In this document: piece by piece, positions 53,864-54,951 of the stretch
How the letters are laid out: each line of letters starts with the position of its first letter
How positions within the stretch are numbered: the first letter of the stretch is position 1
Source: Bacteroidales bacterium
GTDB taxonomy: Bacteria > Bacteroidota > Bacteroidia > Bacteroidales > GCA-2748055
Length of the DNA stretch: 54,951 bases
Assembly: GCA_029938715.1 (NCBI GenBank)
Contig: JAOZUK010000015.1
Span: forward strand, 1-54,951
Direction: 5' to 3'
Program-made: the position numbers and the translations under genes
Notes under the pieces: model-generated
Databases searched by the model: none
The model's input: the letters and a program-made list of their open reading frames with translations, nothing else
Told to the model about the DNA's origin: nothing

Positions 53864-54865
53864 TTAATCCAATTCTCCCAGATAGCGTTCAGCATCCAGC
53901 GCAGCCATACAACCCGTACCGGCTGCAGTAACCGCCTGGCGATAGGTCTTATCCTGAAGATCGCCACAGGCAAATATACCCGGAACATTGGTTTTACTGG
54001 TTCCTGGAACTGTATTAACGTAGCCTGTCTCATCGGTATCGAGAAAATCACCAAACACCTCTGAATTAGGAGTGTGCCCAATAGCCAGGAAGAAACCATC
54101 GATTTCAATTTCGGTAAGTTCCTCTCCTGCTTCCCCTTTATTCTTATACAACTCTACTGAGGTTACCACCTGTTCGCCCTTTAATTCTTTGGTCTGGTGT
54201 TTCCAGAGCACCTCAATATTTTCGGTATTTAATACACGCTTCTGCATGGCTTTGGAAGCCCTTAGCTCATCCCTACGAACGATCAAATAGACCTTCTTGC
54301 AAATTCCTGCCAGATATGATGCCTCTTCAGCAGCTGTATCTCCTCCTCCTACAACGGCAACCACTTTATTTTTATAGAAAAAACCATCGCAGGTTGCACA
54401 TGCCGACACCCCGAATCCCTTAAATTTCTCTTCTGATTCCAGTCCAAGGTACTTTGCAGTTGCCCCAGTGGCTAAAATTACCGAGTCGGCTGTGATCAAG
54501 GTATTCTCATCAATGACAACCCGCTTCACTTTGTCAGAAAAATCAACTTTGGTAGCCATGCCAAACCGGACCTGTGTGCCAAAGCGTTCCGCCTGCTTTT
54601 TAAGGTCTTCCATCATGCTTGGTCCATCAATACCATCGGGATATCCCGGAAAATTATCTACCTCGGTGGTGGTGGTCAGCTGCCCCCCCAATTGCATACC
54701 GGTATACATAACAGGATTCAGGTTAGCCCTTGCGGCGTAGATAGCTGCGGTATATCCGGCAGGCCCTGAGCCCAGTATTAAACACTTATGATGTTCTTTA
54801 ATTTCTAATTCATTATTGTCAGAGGACGAATCTTTTGATTGGCCCATGGGTTTGAAAAGGTCCAT
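53864..54865 (-). CDS. trxB: Thioredoxin-disulfide reductase
   Basis: Transfers electrons from NADPH to thioredoxin. The 333 residues have the FAD motif GSGPAGYTAA (about 32-41), the redox pair CATC at 156-159, the NADPH motif VVGGGDTAAEE and the C-terminal GIFACGDLQDKTYRQAVTAAGTGCMAALDAERYL FAD segment. It has about 20 extra residues (MDLFKPMGQSKDSSSDNNEL) before the conserved HHKCLILG start; a second Met at position 7 may be the real start. Octamer-type repeats border the gene on both sides: the inverted repeat at 53768 and the array at 54881. Confidence 0.96.
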   Translation of the reverse strand: MDLFKPMGQSKDSSSDNNELEIKEHHKCLILGSGPAGYTAAIYAARANLNPVMYTGMQLGGQLTTTTEVDNFPGYPDGIDGPSMMEDLKKQAERFGTQVRFGMATKVDFSDKVKRVVIDENTLITADSVILATGATAKYLGLESEEKFKGFGVSACATCDGFFYKNKVVAVVGGGDTAAEEASYLAGICKKVYLIVRRDELRASKAMQKRVLNTENIEVLWKHQTKELKGEQVVTSVELYKNKGEAGEELTEIEIDGFFLAIGHTPNSEVFGDFLDTDETGYVNTVPGTSKTNVPGIFACGDLQDKTYRQAVTAAGTGCMAALDAERYLGELD

Positions 54866-54880
54866 AATGTTATGTTATTG

Positions 54881-54951
54881 TGTTAATAGGTTAATAGGTT
54901 AATGGGTTAATGGGTTAATGGGTTAATGGGTTAATGGGTTAATGGGTTAAT
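54881..54951. repeat. GGTTAATG octamer tandem array upstream of trxB
   Basis: Nine units of 8 bases from 54881 to the window end: TGTTAATA, GGTTAATA, six GGTTAATG and a final partial GGTTAAT. The unit is the same as the right half of the 9131-9186 array. It begins 16 bases before the trxB ATG and runs beyond the window, so its true length is unknown. Confidence 0.93.

Noticed and set aside
54881-54951. Telomere-like reading of the GGTTAATG array
   Set aside because: It stands next to trxB, and the same octamer occurs internally at 9131-9186 and 53768-53800. The array reaches the window edge only because the window was cut there.

Overview
The window is a chromosomal segment of a Bacteroidota bacterium, most likely Bacteroidales/Marinilabiliales-like. 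This rests on three SusC/SusD outer-membrane uptake pairs, a secreted subtilase with a C-terminal type IX (T9SS) sorting-like domain, the gene order bamD-rpoZ-coaBC-DUF4835-recN, Bacteroidota-only families (DUF5606, DUF3276/PUR, long NusB) and many TAnnTTTG-type -7 promoter elements. No rRNA, tRNA, CRISPR, phage or insertion sequence was recognised. Most genes are vertically inherited housekeeping genes, and the accessory part is the SusCD block.

Layout. (1) 1-8.5 kb: phoH, a SAM hydrolase and mazG, DUF5606, then the leftward run nusB-(truncated DUF1573 lipoprotein)-yajC-ybbR-coaE-J-domain protein, then a PUR-family protein and an unrecognised gene. (2) 8.6-11.2 kb: a DUF456 membrane protein and an arcC-argF (carbamate kinase / ornithine carbamoyltransferase) pair. 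(3) 11.3-20.3 kb: lipoprotein, ftsK, lolA, a 7TM-HD phosphodiesterase, an NlpC/P60-like protein lacking the catalytic cysteine, a Nudix hydrolase and two unknown exported proteins. (4) 20.3-22.6 kb: cysD-cysN. (5) 22.7-38.8 kb: three leftward SusC-SusD units, one with an extra lipoprotein, each ending in a hairpin terminator and each SusC preceded by nearly the same leader. No glycosidase, sulfatase or dedicated regulator is present. (6) 38.9-42.2 kb: large secreted subtilase. (7) 42.3-46.4 kb: a DUF819 membrane protein, hutI and ftcD (late histidine degradation). (8) 46.4-52.3 kb: bamD-rpoZ-coaBC-DUF4835-recN, then fabI. (9) 52.5-54.9 kb: an alpha-oxoamine synthase (sphingolipid/sulfonolipid-type) and trxB.

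The most unusual signal is not a gene. Short tandem repeats with 7- or 8-base units sit tightly against gene ends at several loci (22-126, 9131-9186, 10203-10230, 21590-21641, 54881-54951). At three gene ends (DUF456, argF, cysD) the stop codon lies inside an inverted repeat that directly abuts such an array. Between DUF456 and argF exactly seven octamers fill the space between two of these hairpins. This looks like an organised family of intergenic elements comparable in form to cyanobacterial heptamer repeats or REP/BIME elements; its mechanism is unknown from this sequence alone.
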